From Taeniopygia guttata (Eukaryota > Chordata > Aves > Passeriformes > Estrildidae), in the NCBI RefSeq assembly GCF_048771995.1, contig NC_133027.1:55613501-55677500 (forward strand): a stretch of 64,000 bases of DNA, given 5' to 3'. Position numbers and translations under genes: made by a program. This document shows, piece after piece, positions 10,690-24,300 of the stretch (within the stretch, counting starts at the first letter, position 1; each line of letters opens with the position of its first letter). Under the pieces are notes generated by a model. It did no database searches and was not told the DNA's origin. It was given only the letters and a program-made list of their open reading frames with translations.

Positions 10690-13600
10690 CCTTTGTTTGC
10701 GGGGAAAATGGTGGTGTGCTGGTTATCTGAAAGGATGAGAGACAGATGGGGATGACAAGGGGGTTGCCTTATTCCCTTGCGTGCGAATGTAACTCGGTGC
10801 TAAATAAATCGCTCACCGGGTAGACATAATCTTTCTGGTGAGGCAGACTTTGAAACAAAAGTACTGCCAACAGCTCGGGTGCGTGGCAGATACTCCTGAT
10901 ACCCTACTAACATAAACATTGTTAGTGTTTGCGCTTGAATTCAATACATGTGCAGCTGTTGTGCCGATCTGGAATTGCAGTAGCTCTATCAACTTCACAC
11001 TTAATAGTCTTTTGTATGCAGTAGTTATGAAAAATAATACGGGTTTTATTGTTCAAAGGCAAAAGTACCCAGACAAAAGTATTCCTTTAGTGTGGCGTTC
11101 TGTGTAACGTGAACTACAAAATAACTTGTAGTGATGTAGTGGACTTGCACTTCATAATGCTCTTAGGACGTTAAGGCAATATTGTTCAATAAAATTCTGT
11201 CAGCAAAGGTTTCTCTGGCTTATCTTGATGCTAGATCAATACACTAGCAACTATTCTGTTATTTTTCTCTAAGTAGATGGTGTATACAATCCATGTGATA
11301 GAAACCAAGTGTCCAGATAGGAAGAAGCAGTGGTTTTTTTCCCCCGCTTCCTTTTAGTGGTTTTGGTGCTGCTTTGTAGGAAGTGTGAAAAATACTCCAA
11401 CACTTAAACCAGAAAATTATATTTCCATTGTATGTAACTGAAGTTCCTTAATAATGAAGCTAAAGGGTCATTCAAGTTTGGAATGGCTTAGTGTACTTTT
11501 GTTGCCAGGAAATGTACTTCTAAATACTTCTAAATACTTGTTAGAAGATAATTGTAAGATAATTTTTAGTAATTCAAAACATGAGTTGCAATTAGGTGTT
11601 TTGTCCTGAAAATAGAAAAACCCACTCACGGATGAAGATATGAGGTACTTAACTAGTAATTTGGGAAATAAAATAATATATAATTTATATTTTGTTGGCA
11701 TAGAAACATTTTATTTGTTGCTCCTTGCTTGGATTGCAACAGTGATCTAAATGAAAATTGGACTACTGATGCAATCGTTCAGCACACTAGAATGATTTTA
11801 TTCTATGTACAGAAATGGTTTTGCTCAATATAACCTCATTGGAACTCATTTTTATTGAAGCTTTGTAAAGATTATAAAAAGTGTGCTGTTGGAATCTAAT
11901 CCTGTGAAGTATGGACTAAGCAAGCCCTGCTCTGACAAAGGACTGAAAAGTTTGCTCACTCTCAAGCAGGTACAGTTTCAACTTCATCCCTAATGATAAC
12001 CCAAGGTCTGAGTTCATTGCACATGGCAGTAGGTCCTGGTAACTTCAGTGAAACTCTTCATTGTCTTAACTGCACTGCTGGACCTTCCCTGGACCAAGCC
12101 CTCTCTGCATGTTCTGCCTCTACTTCCCTAAATGCTGGATCTATGACACAAAATACCTGTGCTGTGTGCAGGTGCTCACCTCAGCCATATCTCATAGCTT
12201 ATATATTCTCTGTTGGCCATCACCTCTCAGGGGTGAAAGGGGAAAATGCAAAGTGAAAATTGGTTAAGGAGTGAAATACATAAATGCAACAGCAGGAGGA
12301 GACTGCTGCTTGTTGTGTTTTGTTCAGTAGATTTTGTGAGCCAGAAATCTGAAATGCTGAAAAATTAGTGAAAACTCCCACTAAAATTACTGAAACCAGA
12401 CAAAGTTATGATATAAACTATATTAAACCTATTGTCATGAACAGTAACCCATTGTTTTAAAGTTAACAGTAGAATCCTCAGTCTTGTCTGTAATAGTGGT
12501 AGAGGCTGTAGTAGAAGGGGAACTTTGTATCTTAGCTAGTGGTGATACCTCAATTTGATTTGGTGCCACTGTGTTTTATAAACAGATCAGTTACTTGTAA
12601 TCTACATGTTTGATCTCATTATACTGGATCAAAGGGGCAGTTGCAAATAATTTTCTAGTTGCAAGATAGGAGGGTAATGTAGGAAGACATGAAACATAAA
12701 GACATAGGTGTCGTATGCCAGTTTAGACATCTTAAGATGTTTCAGACCTCCGTATGAGGCTGGTAAACAGAGTCTAAGGGGAACACTTGTGGAAAGGCAG
12801 CTGAAAACGAGGTAGAATGCTATTGTTTGTATTACAGTTTTATGTAAAAGCCTTTAAGAAAACCAATCTATTCTCTGAAACCTTGTTAAAAAATCTGATG
12901 CTGTGTTATGATGGGTACAGGAAGAAATCCCTTACTGTCAGGATTTAGGGAGGTCCATTGTTGGATGCCCATTTATCAGCAGAATCTTTGTATTGCTTCC
13001 TGTGCTTCTAACTGCCTTTGAGTAGCTCAAAGGCACTAATACATAGTTGAGGAGTAAAAAATCTTTTTAGAGAAGTTGCATATCTTGTCCAAGCCTAGAA
13101 GTAAATGGAAATTGCAAGTACTTCTTGAGTTTATGCTCTAGTTTTGGTTAGCACGTTATTTGTACAGCAAAAACACTAAGGGAAAGTTTCTGGTTTTCTT
13201 CTTTACTAGGTAAAACATAAGAACCTACTTACCCAGAGATTGTGTGGGTTAAGTGGACTGTTGATTGCATGGAAGAATGAAATGCTGACAACATAAGTGA
13301 ATTAAACTACTGAGCAGATGTTTTACACTGCTGTTGCTCTACCCACTAGTTTTACTAGCTCTGCAGTGTCCACTGTGGAGTGTGAGAATAAGCACTGTAC
13401 TAAACTTTCATGCCAAAGCTCCAGTCTAGCTCTAAAGCAAGCTGTTGTTACTCTATTCCATCATTAACTATTTCCACATCAGTCAATTCAGTAAGTATGT
13501 GTATATATATGTAACTGGTCTTCAAATAGGGGTATCTTGCCAGAGGGAGCACAAGTGACCTGATGACAGAACTTAGTCCTGAAATTCTGACATGATATTG

Positions 13601-16600
13601 ATCTCTTTGTGTGAATGAAATTACATTTTCCTTCCTGAACTTTTTTACATGATCAGTGATTTTAAACTATATGATTCATAGGTGCCTTTTAAAAATCAAG
13701 TTTTCCTTTTTTTTTTGCACAGCTAGCTAAATGGGATGGATAAGCTGTAGTACAAGCTACTCAAAGCCTTTTATCTGCAGCAGGATCAGAACATGCTTGT
13801 GATTGTTTTAAAATTATTCTATGTCCAGAAGACCTGAGCAAGAAGGATGTTTATCCTCAGTCATTTCCTCTATCCATCAGTGTTTCCAGTTGGGGAAAGT
13901 TGTTATTCATTTTTTCTGCATGTTTTAGACAGGGTGGTACAAAGCCACCTAACCAAAACCCGGCATCTGAGGAGCATTGCAAATGAGATGTAATGATACA
14001 GCAGACTTTCAGGAAAAACAGACTTGTGGAAAATAAGGCAATAAGCTACCTTTTCGTATATAAAGATTCTGAAAGGTTTTATGGGAAATGTAAATGGTTT
14101 TCACTTTATTCTCTTGTCTGTCTACATCAACATCTTATCATTTATATACCACTGGAATTGTTCCTTCTGTTGGAAGTGTGACCATTTGTCTCCAACTGAA
14201 ATAAGTAGAAATAAAGGAGACATTTGTCTAAATTGTCTTTTAATTTTTCCTCACTAAACTGAATGATGAAGCTCTTACTGAATCAGGAGAAACAAGATTT
14301 TGTCACTTTAATGAGGAATGCTTTAGATACACTCAATAATAATCTCAAGAGATGTAAAATATAGCATAGGTTACATTTCATAGGAACTAATTTAAAGACA
14401 AAGAAGCAAAGAGGAAAAATACTTTTTTATATTAATTTGTTTTTTAAATTGCTGTTTCACAGATACAGTTGCACTGAGCATCCCAGTATGGTGGTTTTCA
14501 AACCCATTGATAAAAAGTGCTGAAATTTTAGTCAGTTGAAAACTACATTCATGCTGGCTGTGAAATAGGAAAGACATTTTCAACAAAGCAGTGATGCAGT
14601 TGGATGCTAATAGCCTACCACTTCTGACAGTTAGTTAGATTCACTAAATTCTTTAAGTAGTAGAGGTTTGTGCTTTGATACCTATAAATCTGTAGCATTA
14701 GCTCAGAGAGTGAATCTGATATCAAACCAAGTTTTTTTAGAGCTTTTCAATAGTAGTCATACTTCTCTTTTCTACTAAAGGGGAAATTCCAAAAGTAATT
14801 TTCTGTCAGTTTAAACCACCATAAAAGCCATTAATAGGAGGCCTTTTATAAATGTCACTTAGTATGTTTAATTTGGTGTCATAGTGGTAACAGTAGTATA
14901 GGGGTTTTTTCACATTCTCAATCTTAATGTGTCTGAATAAATTGCTCTGCTTATCTGTAATCAGTTGCACATTGTTGAAGAATGTGTTTGTATCTAGTTA
15001 ATTTTATCACTTCCATTTTGCTGTGTATTAAATGAGGAAAAAGTGCTATTATTTGTCCGTCCATCTGGTTTAAAACTGTTGCTCAAAATACTGGTGTTTT
15101 CTTTCCTTTGGGTAATTCAAAGTAACAAAGGCATAGCACATCATATGTGATGTACATGTGGGCTGTGCAACTTTATTCCTTCATAAAGAGGGATGAAAGC
15201 AGCCTTGTGTGTTGGGGCAGCATTTTACTACAGCAAACAAACTTTCCCAAGGGCTATTCCTTGGAGCACGCAGGGTGTACAGAATAGCTGCTTTAGCTGC
15301 TGTCTTTTGCATGATCTTGTGCTAGACAAACTTGGTGCATAAGATCTGAGGCAGCCCTGTGCTTGGAAAAAGGGACATGCTCTGCAAGTGTGCTTTCTTG
15401 ACATGGATGTCATGATGGGGTCAACTGAATAAACCTGATGCAGTTTGAGATTTGTCAGAGGTGTGCTTCTTGCTATAAATTATTGTGTATTTAACACAAT
15501 AAGTTGGCTTGTTTCACCTGAGGTGTGACTAGTATTTTTGTAGGAAGAAGTTAGATTACAGAAAATGGACAAAAAAAAAACCCCAAAAAAACAACCAAGG
15601 AAGAAAGCAGGAAAGGGAGAAGGGAAGGGAGAAGAAAGAGCAAAACACAAAATGGAAATATTGAAGATAGAAAAAATAATGAAGGCAGAAAAAGGATGAG
15701 ATATAGCAAGTTGCATTTCTAAAGAGAAATTATGCCACATCCATTGTTATAAATGGAAAGAAACTTGAATAATGGAGATAAGAATAAAAGATGTGGCAGT
15801 ATTTATTTTTGAGGCATCTTATGGAAAATCAGACTGGAAAATTGAGAGATTAATTCTTGTCTCACTGAGATGCATCTTAAATTAACTGTCTTTGTTGTGT
15901 AGTAAGTAAAATGTTCTGCAGAAATGATGTTAAAACACTTCTTCCAGAAGATACACTGTAAGTAAATCAGTTCAGACAGACATTAGAAAGGAAAGGGAGC
16001 TAAGGATAGTTTGCTTAGAGAGATAGAAACTGCATTTTGAAGTACTTGAAAGTTAGGTGAACTGTTGTTTTCATTTTCAAGCAGACTAATACTCTAAATC
16101 CAAAAGTTATCATCATGTTGATCTATGCAATTTGTTTTTGTCTCACAGAAGGCCAATGAGTGCAATAAGCACAGTGAGAACATCCTTCAAACACTGGATA
16201 ATTAACTGGTATTTATTGTGAATACTTAGCTACCCTACTTGCACAGATTTTTCTTTCTGATATGTTTTTGCTATATCTGTGTAAAGAAACTAATTAAACC
16301 AAGACATGTTTTATGGCCATGAGGTCAGCCAGAGTGGTCTGGCTCTGTGTGGGTATTAAACCGCCTTTCAGATGGTTATATCCAAATTGACTGTTTCGAA
16401 AGAGCTTCTGGACTGAACCAGCTAAGTGCCTAAGAGGGGGCTGGCTGACTTTGACCACAAATGTCCCTGGCATCCTTGTGATAGTGTGAAAGAGACATTA
16501 CCAGACCCCGTGCCTGAGGACATCAGACAGTACTGAGCACAAGATCCATGACTTTTTAGAATGTTTTTCCATCTCAGTTGAAACTATCTTACTACAGTGA

Positions 16601-16799
16601 TCCCAATATACACAGATTTTAAATAGAAGTAGTGTATTGAAAGCTGTATTTAGAAGACATTGTCTGCTTTAATTATGTTAAAAGAAATCTGATGTCAGTT
16701 TGCTATCACACTAGTAACTTCAGTAGTATGGAAAACGGAATTTGGAGCATTGTTGGATATACAGAATTTGTGGACATGGTGGAACAACATTCTGGGACA
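10690..16799. other. Intronic DNA, no gene seen
   Basis: AT-rich single-copy-looking sequence. Small features are: a tandem duplication of TAAATACTTC at about 11520-11542; a short TA-rich run near 13500-13511; and a purine-rich tract at 15596-15640 after an A-run and a C-run (about 15571-15585). No protein similarity is recognised. The segment at about 16320-16560 is less AT-rich and could be an old, unclassifiable repeat. Confidence 0.5.
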
Positions 16800-17378
16800 C
16801 CAAGAGAGTGGCCACCTTGTGGCAAAGAAGGCCAACAGAATCCTGAGGTGTGATAGGAAGAGTGCTGCCAGCAGGACAAGGGAGAGGATCCTGCCCCTCT
16901 ACTCAGCTCTGGTGGGGCGTAGTGGGGAGTTCTGGGTTCCTCAGTACAGGAGAGACATGGAGCCCCTGGAGCAGGTCCAGCAGAGGGCTGTGAGAATGAC
17001 TGGGAGGGGACTTAGGAAGAAAGGCTGAGGGGGCTGGGCCTGTTCAGCCTTGAGAAGAGATGACTGGGAGGGGACTTCATCAATGTGTATAAATATCTAA
17101 AGGGTGGTGCCAAGAGGATGGAACCAGGATCTGCTTGGTGGAGCAAACCGCTAGAATGAGAGGCAATGAACAGAAACTGAAGTTCCAGCTGAATATGAGA
17201 AAGAATTTCTTTACTGTGCTGTGACTGGGCTGGAATGGATTGCCCAGAGGGGGTGTGGAGTTTCCCTCACTGGAGATACTGAAGAACTGTCTGGACACAA
17301 TCCTATGCCATGTTCTCCTGCTTGAGAAAGGAGGTTGGACCAGATGTGGTCACTTCCAGCTTGACTGATACTGTGAAC
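16800..17378 (+). mobile_element. CR1 LINE 3' fragment, + orientation
   Basis: This is the longest of the CR1 3'-end pieces in + orientation. The 5' part encodes the C-terminal end of the CR1 reverse transcriptase region: a frame from about 16801 to 17025 reads HLVAKKANRIL, ILPLYSALV and PQYRRDMEPLEQVQQRAVRM, all typical. The 3' part is the characteristic CR1 3' UTR (the segments around CTCATCAATGTGTATAAATATCTAAAGGG and the final GGTTGGACCAGATG). A small deletion after about 17010 breaks the frame relative to the usual element. It is 5'-truncated like nearly all CR1 copies and is non-functional. Confidence 0.93.
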
Positions 17379-18290
17379 ATAGTCCCAAATGGATTACAAG
17401 TGATTTGCCAAACAAGCACAAAACTTGCACATAAAATAAACGTCTAGCTGACAGCTTCTTAATGTCACATTTATTTTCCGGGTAATAATAGCCTGTACAA
17501 AAATGGCTAGCAGATATTAATAAAAAACATCCAGAGGCCTAACAGACTCTTCTTGGGAAGTCCTGTATTGCCTATTAATACAGTTTATAGACTTTAGAGC
17601 AGTAGAGTCACTTTGCATTAATTCAGTGCCAAAGTGCTTTCCCCAAACCCTTCCTATGACCCCTACAAAGTATTTGCTTTGCTCTTTGCCAGGAAGACAT
17701 TTCTTCTCAAATTACTTTTCAGACGCCTCTTCTGAATTTATTGCCATTCTTTTTCTAATTCAATATTGTTCTCCTAGGACGTGGCCTCATTAACTGGTGC
17801 CCACGGTGGATTATCTGCATACATTGCTGGAACATAGTTCAGTAGACTATATTAGAAAGACACGGGTCCTGTCCAAGCCTGCAACCAGTATGCATGCCAA
17901 TTAAATTACACACAGAAGCGTTTACTGATTAAGGACAAGTAATGTTGTGTTTTGCAGAATGCCAGTTTGTAATTTTTTTTATTGTCAAACTGGCTGTACA
18001 GTCGAAATGGTAATGAAAAGAGGTTATAGCTGAGGCCATAGTTCTTTTTTATTTACGTTTTTAATCTTGTGAACTTTTAAATTCAGTTAGATTAGTGTTT
18101 GGTTGGTTGGTTATTCCCTGTGAAATTTGGAGATTATGACTAGATGGCATTACATATATTATATAATTCCTGTAAAAAATTTACAGTTATCACAGAATCA
18201 AACTTAGACTACGAGAGGCTGGGCCCAGATGAAGTAGTATAGCTTTCTGTTAATGTTTTGTTGTGCAGATTTTGTAGCATGCTGTGTGAT
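17379..18290. other. Intronic DNA between two CR1 fragments
   Basis: AT-rich sequence, no gene seen. A possible trace of a reverse-orientation CR1 tail (ATCACAGAATCAAACTTAG) is at about 18189-18207. Confidence 0.45.
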
Positions 18291-18512
18291 TATAGGTTAG
18301 GAAAAAAATCTCCACTGAAAGGGTTGTCAAGCATTGTAACAGGCTGCCAGGGGAAGTGGTTGAGTCACCATCCCTGGAGGTACTTAAAAAGCATGTTGAT
18401 GTGGCATGTAGAGACATGGTCTAGTGGTGGACTTGGAAATCAGCACTAAGGTAATGGTTGGGCTCGCAATCTCTGTGGTCTTCTCCAGTCTAAATGATGC
18501 TATGATTTCTTG
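18291..18512 (+). mobile_element. CR1 LINE 3' end, + orientation
   Basis: Characteristic CR1 3' segments include GGGTTGTCAAGCATTG, AACAGGCTGCCAGGGG, TCACCATCCCTGGAGGTA and GGTAATGGTTGGGCTCG, with a remnant of the terminal GATGCTATGATTTCT-type tail. About 220 bases; severely 5'-truncated. Confidence 0.88.
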
Positions 18513-18726
18513 ACATGTGACCATTGTGGTTTTTCCTACTTTCTCCAAAGAATATTAAGAGTAGCTAATCTTTACTTTTACAACCATTTTTTATCAGTGT
18601 GCATGTTGACAAGTATTTACCCTGTGTTAAGGAAGGCAAACTCCAAAGGAGAAATGTGGAGCTGAAAGTAGTCTGTGTGAGCCTTAGTTTCTGCTGTCCT
18701 TCCTTCCAAAGTTTAGACTTGGACTC

Positions 18727-18816
18727 AGGCAAAATTCTTTATCTCTTTTATAGAATATTCTAATTGTTACTGATATAACAATATAACCAATATTCTAATT
18801 GTTACTAGGCAAAATT
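18727..18816. repeat. Local direct-repeat pair
   Basis: An 18-base unit AATATTCTAATTGTTACT occurs at 18754-18771 and again at 18789-18806. The flanking word AGGCAAAATT occurs on the outer side of each (18727-18736 and 18807-18816). This may be a small segmental duplication with rearrangement. No mobile-element identity is evident. Confidence 0.7.
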
Positions 18817-21229
18817 TGATTCTGAGTAGGTTTGTAATCTTTGTTTTCAGGTTTGTGCTTAGGACGTAATTTTCAGCTGAGAATATTGAGTGCTTGGGAA
18901 ATGGGCCTAACCCATTGCTTAAAACTCATTAAAAAGCCAAGATCAGCATCATCCTCAGGTTAAATATGGCTTTGTTAAAGCTTGTGACTGAAGAGATGGG
19001 CTTCAGAATTAAATTTGGAGCTTTTCCCCCCTAATCTAGCTATTCTCACAGTTGAATAAGCATTTCCTAGGGAAATGGGGAGGAAAAAGAAAAAGGAAAT
19101 TACAAAAGGTCTGCTACAGCAGACTATGAATTCAGATGGGAATAGTGAGAGTGTCTGGTTAAACTAGTCTGAAGTTCAGAAGGCCCTTGGAGAGGGTGCT
19201 GATGTTATGGAAATTTGGATTGGAAGACTTTTCTGATGAGTCATGTGCTCTGAAATTAGTTGAAAATGTTGCCCTTCCAACAGTAAGACTGTGCTTGGGA
19301 ATTCCCATGTTTGCAAAATTATGTGGCTGAAAGTCTTCTAGAACTCAGAGGCTATGGCTTCTCAGGTTAGACCTGAAGTTTGGAGGTCTGGGTAATGTTT
19401 ATTATGTGGGTTCTTTGATTAGCTTTATATTAGTAGTCTCGTTGTTGTGCTTGATCACCTACATTTGATTCAGTTACATGCATTCAGTAGCTGTGTGCTG
19501 TAGCAGAAAACTCACACAAACTGACACAGTGTATTATACTTTAGCAAAAAATTGTAGGTAAACAGCTGTAGGTAAATTTTCATTCCTTGACTATTGCAGG
19601 ACTGTGAATATAATGGTATTAGGAAGGCAGAATGTAGATAAGTGGATAGGTCAGTAGTACAGCAGCAACCACAAACATCAATTATTCTATAACAACAAGG
19701 CTATAATTTTTGCAAATAATATATTTAGTCAAGTAGTAGGGAGGCTCTTATCTGAGTGACTGGAAGAAGTGGGTCTTATGTAGTGTGGCTAGAAGTATAT
19801 GTGGCAGTAATATCATAACACTGCTTTCCTTCATATCTTTCAGTAAATCCACAAGGAATGATGAGGCCAGGTGTTTGCATTTGCCAAGGTTAAGCAATTT
19901 AGAAGAGACAAAACGTGGTTAGGAATAGTGCTTAGGTCATCAGCAGTGACAGCAGAGGCTTTGTCAGAGCAATTAAAGTGCCTTCGAAAGGGGTCTGATC
20001 TGTTGTGCCTGCTGTTCTCCAGAAGTTAGTAGCTTTAGAACTCTTTGCAAACACTCAACTTAAAAGCTTCTCTTGAACAACTGCATTGCTCTGAAAGATT
20101 GTGCTTAGCATGGTCATGTATGGTCATATGCAGTTTGTACTGCTTCTTGTCTTCCTTTTCACCTTGATTCTGCTTTTTAGATTGTGATTACTGGCTGATG
20201 TGCTGTGGGCAGTGCATCCTAGGAGGGTGTTCCAGCCAGGCTCCAGACTACATAACGCTGATTCACAACATGGAAGGTAGACAGAGGCTCTACAGGATCA
20301 GGTATTCACTGATCTTTGCTAAGCAAAGCATGAGGTTTTCAATATTTTTTAATCTAGATCTTGAGGCAGTTAGTTTTTTCAAAAGCTGAGATTTTGAGCA
20401 TGTAATCACATAGACCTTGAAGTTAAGGTACTGGGCAGGTTTCTACAATTCCTGTGCCTAAAATCTCATCTTGATAAGAAATTACCTTCTCAGACAGGAA
20501 CATCAATGAAAGGATGAGACAGAAAATGTCTACAGATCTTACTGTATACATTTCTTACTGTTTTAGAAACTGTGACGTTTTCCTTAAAAATTGAGGTTAA
20601 AGCAATATAAATGATTGAAAAAGTGTTCAAAATCACTTTCATGTGCATCACATGTAAAACCATGTGGCTGTGATTAAACAAGCTCATTGTGTGCAAAAGC
20701 TAGGGGATGACTGTTGCTGAGCATAACTTGCTTTAAACAGATTTTTCAGAAGGATTATCAGTCATCATGATCACTGTAAAAACAGAAAATATGAGCCATG
20801 GCAGAGATCAGGAAAACAGACAGAGAAATGATCCTGGATTCCATCAAAACCCAAAAGAATATACAACTTCATGTTACAGCTTTGGGAGAATGATAAAATT
20901 GAAGTTGATGAATGGCTTCTGTTAATAATTTTGTATTTGGCTTGTGTTTTAGTTTTCAGGATACTTTATTGTAAAACTTTTTTATTGCTCATTCTTGGTA
21001 TGGATTTTTTTTGTTTTTACAGAGACAGACTGCATATTTATAGTGCAGTAACTCTCCACATTCTGTCTGGATAGCTGTTGAAGAATGAGCATGGAAAAAG
21101 CATGGCTATGTAGACAGGCTAGTATTGCATTATTTGAATGTTTGTTTGAATCTAATGTGGCTCCTCTGGCTGATATGACAGTAATTTCTGTTTTCCTCCA
21201 GCAATCCTGCCTTTTCCATATATGAGTGT

Positions 21230-21345
21230 GTATGTATGTTTGTATATGGGTGTCTGTATCTATCTATATCTATATATCTATATCTGTATCTATATTTATG
21301 TATAATCTATATATCTATCTATATATCTATATTTATATATTGGGA
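21230..21345. repeat. TATC/TATA-rich microsatellite
   Basis: Imperfect repeats of TATC, TATA and TATG over about 115 bases, interrupted in several places, so probably an old decayed tetranucleotide repeat. The apparent open frame across it (Tyr/Ile/Ser-rich) is a product of the repeat. Confidence 0.9.
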
Positions 21346-24300
21346 CTAGACTGGAGAATTTCTGCAACTATTGCTCCTCTCTTAATGAAAAAAAACCAAA
21401 ATCAGGTAGTGGATTTGCTTTATATGGAGCCCTGTAGGCCCTACTTTTTTTTGTTTGCTTCAAAGAATAATTGCAGAAGCACCTTAATACTGTAGCCCTA
21501 CTTTATGATGGGAATCCAAGCCACTCCTGTATTGTATAGATGTAGACAAGATACCAGAGTTTAGTAAAACATATAAAAAGCTCATGGACATGATGTTATA
21601 TATAAGGTGTGGTAATTGCTGACCTACTCTGTTCCTCTGTGAAACAGTCCTATAAATCCTTCAGGTTTTTTGTGTCCATGCAATGCTCTCTTCTCTCTTT
21701 GTAGTTTAGGAGATGCATCCTATCCTCCTTTGCTTCACATCTCCTGTTTTGCTTTTTCCTACATCAGAGCACAGATAATTAAGGAATCAAATGTTAATTC
21801 AGCTTTGCTTGTATTTAGGGTGCACACAGTTAGGAGCTGCATACTGGACCACTGAATTACTCCTTCAAAGCTAATTTTTAGAGTTGTATAAATTAAACAG
21901 ATCAGCAAAGATGTAAGAATTTGGATTCTCTGCTATTGTTATATTTTGCATCAGTATAAATCCTTGATTTTAATGAAGGTTTTAATATATGTCATAAAAC
22001 TGGTGGAGGGTTAGATATTACAGACTAAGTATTGGAAGATGACAGTCAAAAATTGTCTTTTCCTGCTGTGAGCTCAGGAACACTGTAAAAAGATTGAATT
22101 ATTCTTGTTTGGTTACTGTTGCTCTGGTAGTGTCTTGAGATCCTGGCTGTGTGAAGTCACAGGCAGATTTCTTATGTATTTCAACAAGGTTAGCATGTCA
22201 TTCAGTATGTTAGGTAGTCTTGGACCTTGTGCTGGTTCCTACATGGCCCAAAAATGTCAAAAATATTTTCTATGAATGATGCCTTTATTACGAGCCGGCC
22301 AAAACAGCTCTCAGCAGCTAGAAGCGCTTTAGTTCAAAGCCATGACAATCAGTTTTTGCTAATAAGCTGCCATCCTGGGAAACCCCTAAAGCCTTCCAGA
22401 ATGTGCTCTCTGCGAAGATGACACTTTTGTTTATCTAAGCCATGTTAAGGTGGTATTTTTTTGTTGTCATTGTCTTAATGTCCCTGAATATATGCTTTTA
22501 TCAGCTGGATTTTAAAATGTATGTGTTCTAAATTTCTAAATTATATGAGTAACATGCCTGAAGTAGAATGAACTTTGGAAGTTCAGATATGGAAGGAGAG
22601 ATTTTTTTCCATCTAATTTCTTTTATTATAATATAATATTATGAACCATATGATAGGTTAATTAAGTTAATCAAGATATTGAGAAGATGTGTAGTTTTCT
22701 TCTTAGTGATATTCAAACTCTTAATGGCAACATAATGGGGAAGATGTCTCTTCTAGTCCTGGAGAAACAATTTTTAGAGGACTTTTAGAAATGCCTTAAC
22801 ACAGGCGTTGCATGAATACTTTCATGCTGCAGGCATGAACACTTTGTGGGGCCAGTAAATTTCAGGAGGTGACATGTTCATTCTGAAAAAAAAAAAAAAA
22901 AGACCATTCCTGAAAGCCCATATACCTCTCATTTCAAAAATAGTAGTAAAATTTCAGTAACTTTACATCTCCATATGCTTGAGCTGTTAAGACTGGAGTT
23001 ATAGAAAGGGTTATGTAGATGTGTTGAGAACTTGCTTTCTTCCTTAGGGTTCTGCATCCCTGTTTCCTGGGGTTGGAAACACTAATTTTCTGTGATCTGA
23101 CCTGCTGCTTTGTATGACATAAGGCTGTGAGAGTAAGAGGTCTATGCCTGGTAAAGCTCCTCTCAGAATACATTTTGATAGCTATTGGCTGCATTTTGAG
23201 GAAAACCTATTAAGTTCTTTCATCTACTCAGCAGTATTCATTGATCCAGAAAAAAAACCTTCCTCCCCGGTTCAGATGTGAAAAGAAGCAACTGAGTGTG
23301 CACGCTTCCATTGACACAGTCACTGGGGACTGAACTGCCAGACTGAGGTCTTCATTTTCTCAGCCACAGGTCAGAGTTTCAGCAGCTGCCAAGGCAAATT
23401 TGGGCTTGCTGTGAATATTGGTGTTTGTGATTCATTAGGCTTAAAGTGTCTTATATGGAAAGGCCTAAGAGCAGCCAGTTGTTAAAGTGGTGTAAAAGCT
23501 GTTGCATTCCTGTGCTGGACAGTTTGTACTGTTGCTGTAACTGAAATATCAATGTTAAATCTGTAGTGTATTTCTGAGCTGTTTCACACAGGGTTTTACA
23601 AATTAAATTTATACAACAGTATCTACAAATAATGTATCCAGATTGCAATTGTGTTGTTGTGGAAGCACAGGCATAAGAATCTTTCAGTGGGGGGTTTGTT
23701 CCTGGCTTTGCTGGAGTTGGTCTGTGACTTTGGACAGCTTGTCTGACCCTGCCTTCCCGGAAATGCATAGAAACCTTGTTCCCATATTATTTTCATCCCT
23801 TTGGAGAATATGATTTTTGGTGCCTTCCTCTTCAGTTTGCCTGGCTGCAAAATAGGGATATTTCTGTAGGAAGTATGCCATTCTTACACACCCATGAGGA
23901 TTTTTTGTGACATTTGAATGACAAGTGCTATGCAAAATCAAATCAGTATTATATACCATGAGTGGAAAGAGCCCTGTGAATGTTGGTACTTGAGCAGAGC
24001 CATTAATCCTAGAAGACGTCATGCACCAAAATGTATTGCAAATCAAAATATTGAAACTGCAAATAAAATAACAATTGAAATTGGAAACATTTCTAACAGT
24101 GAAAAGAATCAATGTAAGTATATTCTAAGAGCCAAGTCATCTCTGTTAAAATCAAGACTATCTGAAATGAGTAATTCATAGAGGAGTTATAGACTTGATA
24201 CAGAAATCAGAAATGAATTTCCTGCTTATGTATGCAGAAGAAAATGATCTTTTCTGGTCTAAAATATCCATGCATATACATATTTTTTTTGGCTGAACAG

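Larger units (their letters stand above)
9040..10690. promoter_or_regulatory. TMEM200A: CpG island, likely TMEM200A promoter
   Basis: Very GC-rich, CpG-dense sequence of about 1.65 kb with sharp edges against AT-rich surroundings. There is no TATA box where one would be expected, which fits a dispersed CpG-island promoter. It contains a strong splice donor on the + strand at 10211/10212. The only identified downstream coding exon on that strand is TMEM200A at 59.6 kb, so the assignment is by position. From memory, human SAMD3 starts close to TMEM200A in the opposite direction, so the island could be bidirectional. Long open frames across the island on both strands (up to 363 codons) arise from the scarcity of stop codons in GC-rich DNA. 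Confidence 0.75.

Noticed and set aside
9639..10730. 363-codon open frame on the + strand, and several others across 9099-10730 on both strands
   Set aside because: GC-rich CpG-island DNA has few stop codons; the translations are Arg/Gly/Pro/Ala-rich without any domain and occur in all frames at once.
23684..24112. 142-codon minus-strand open frame
   Set aside because: Overlapped by other open frames, no domain, no promoter or splice evidence.
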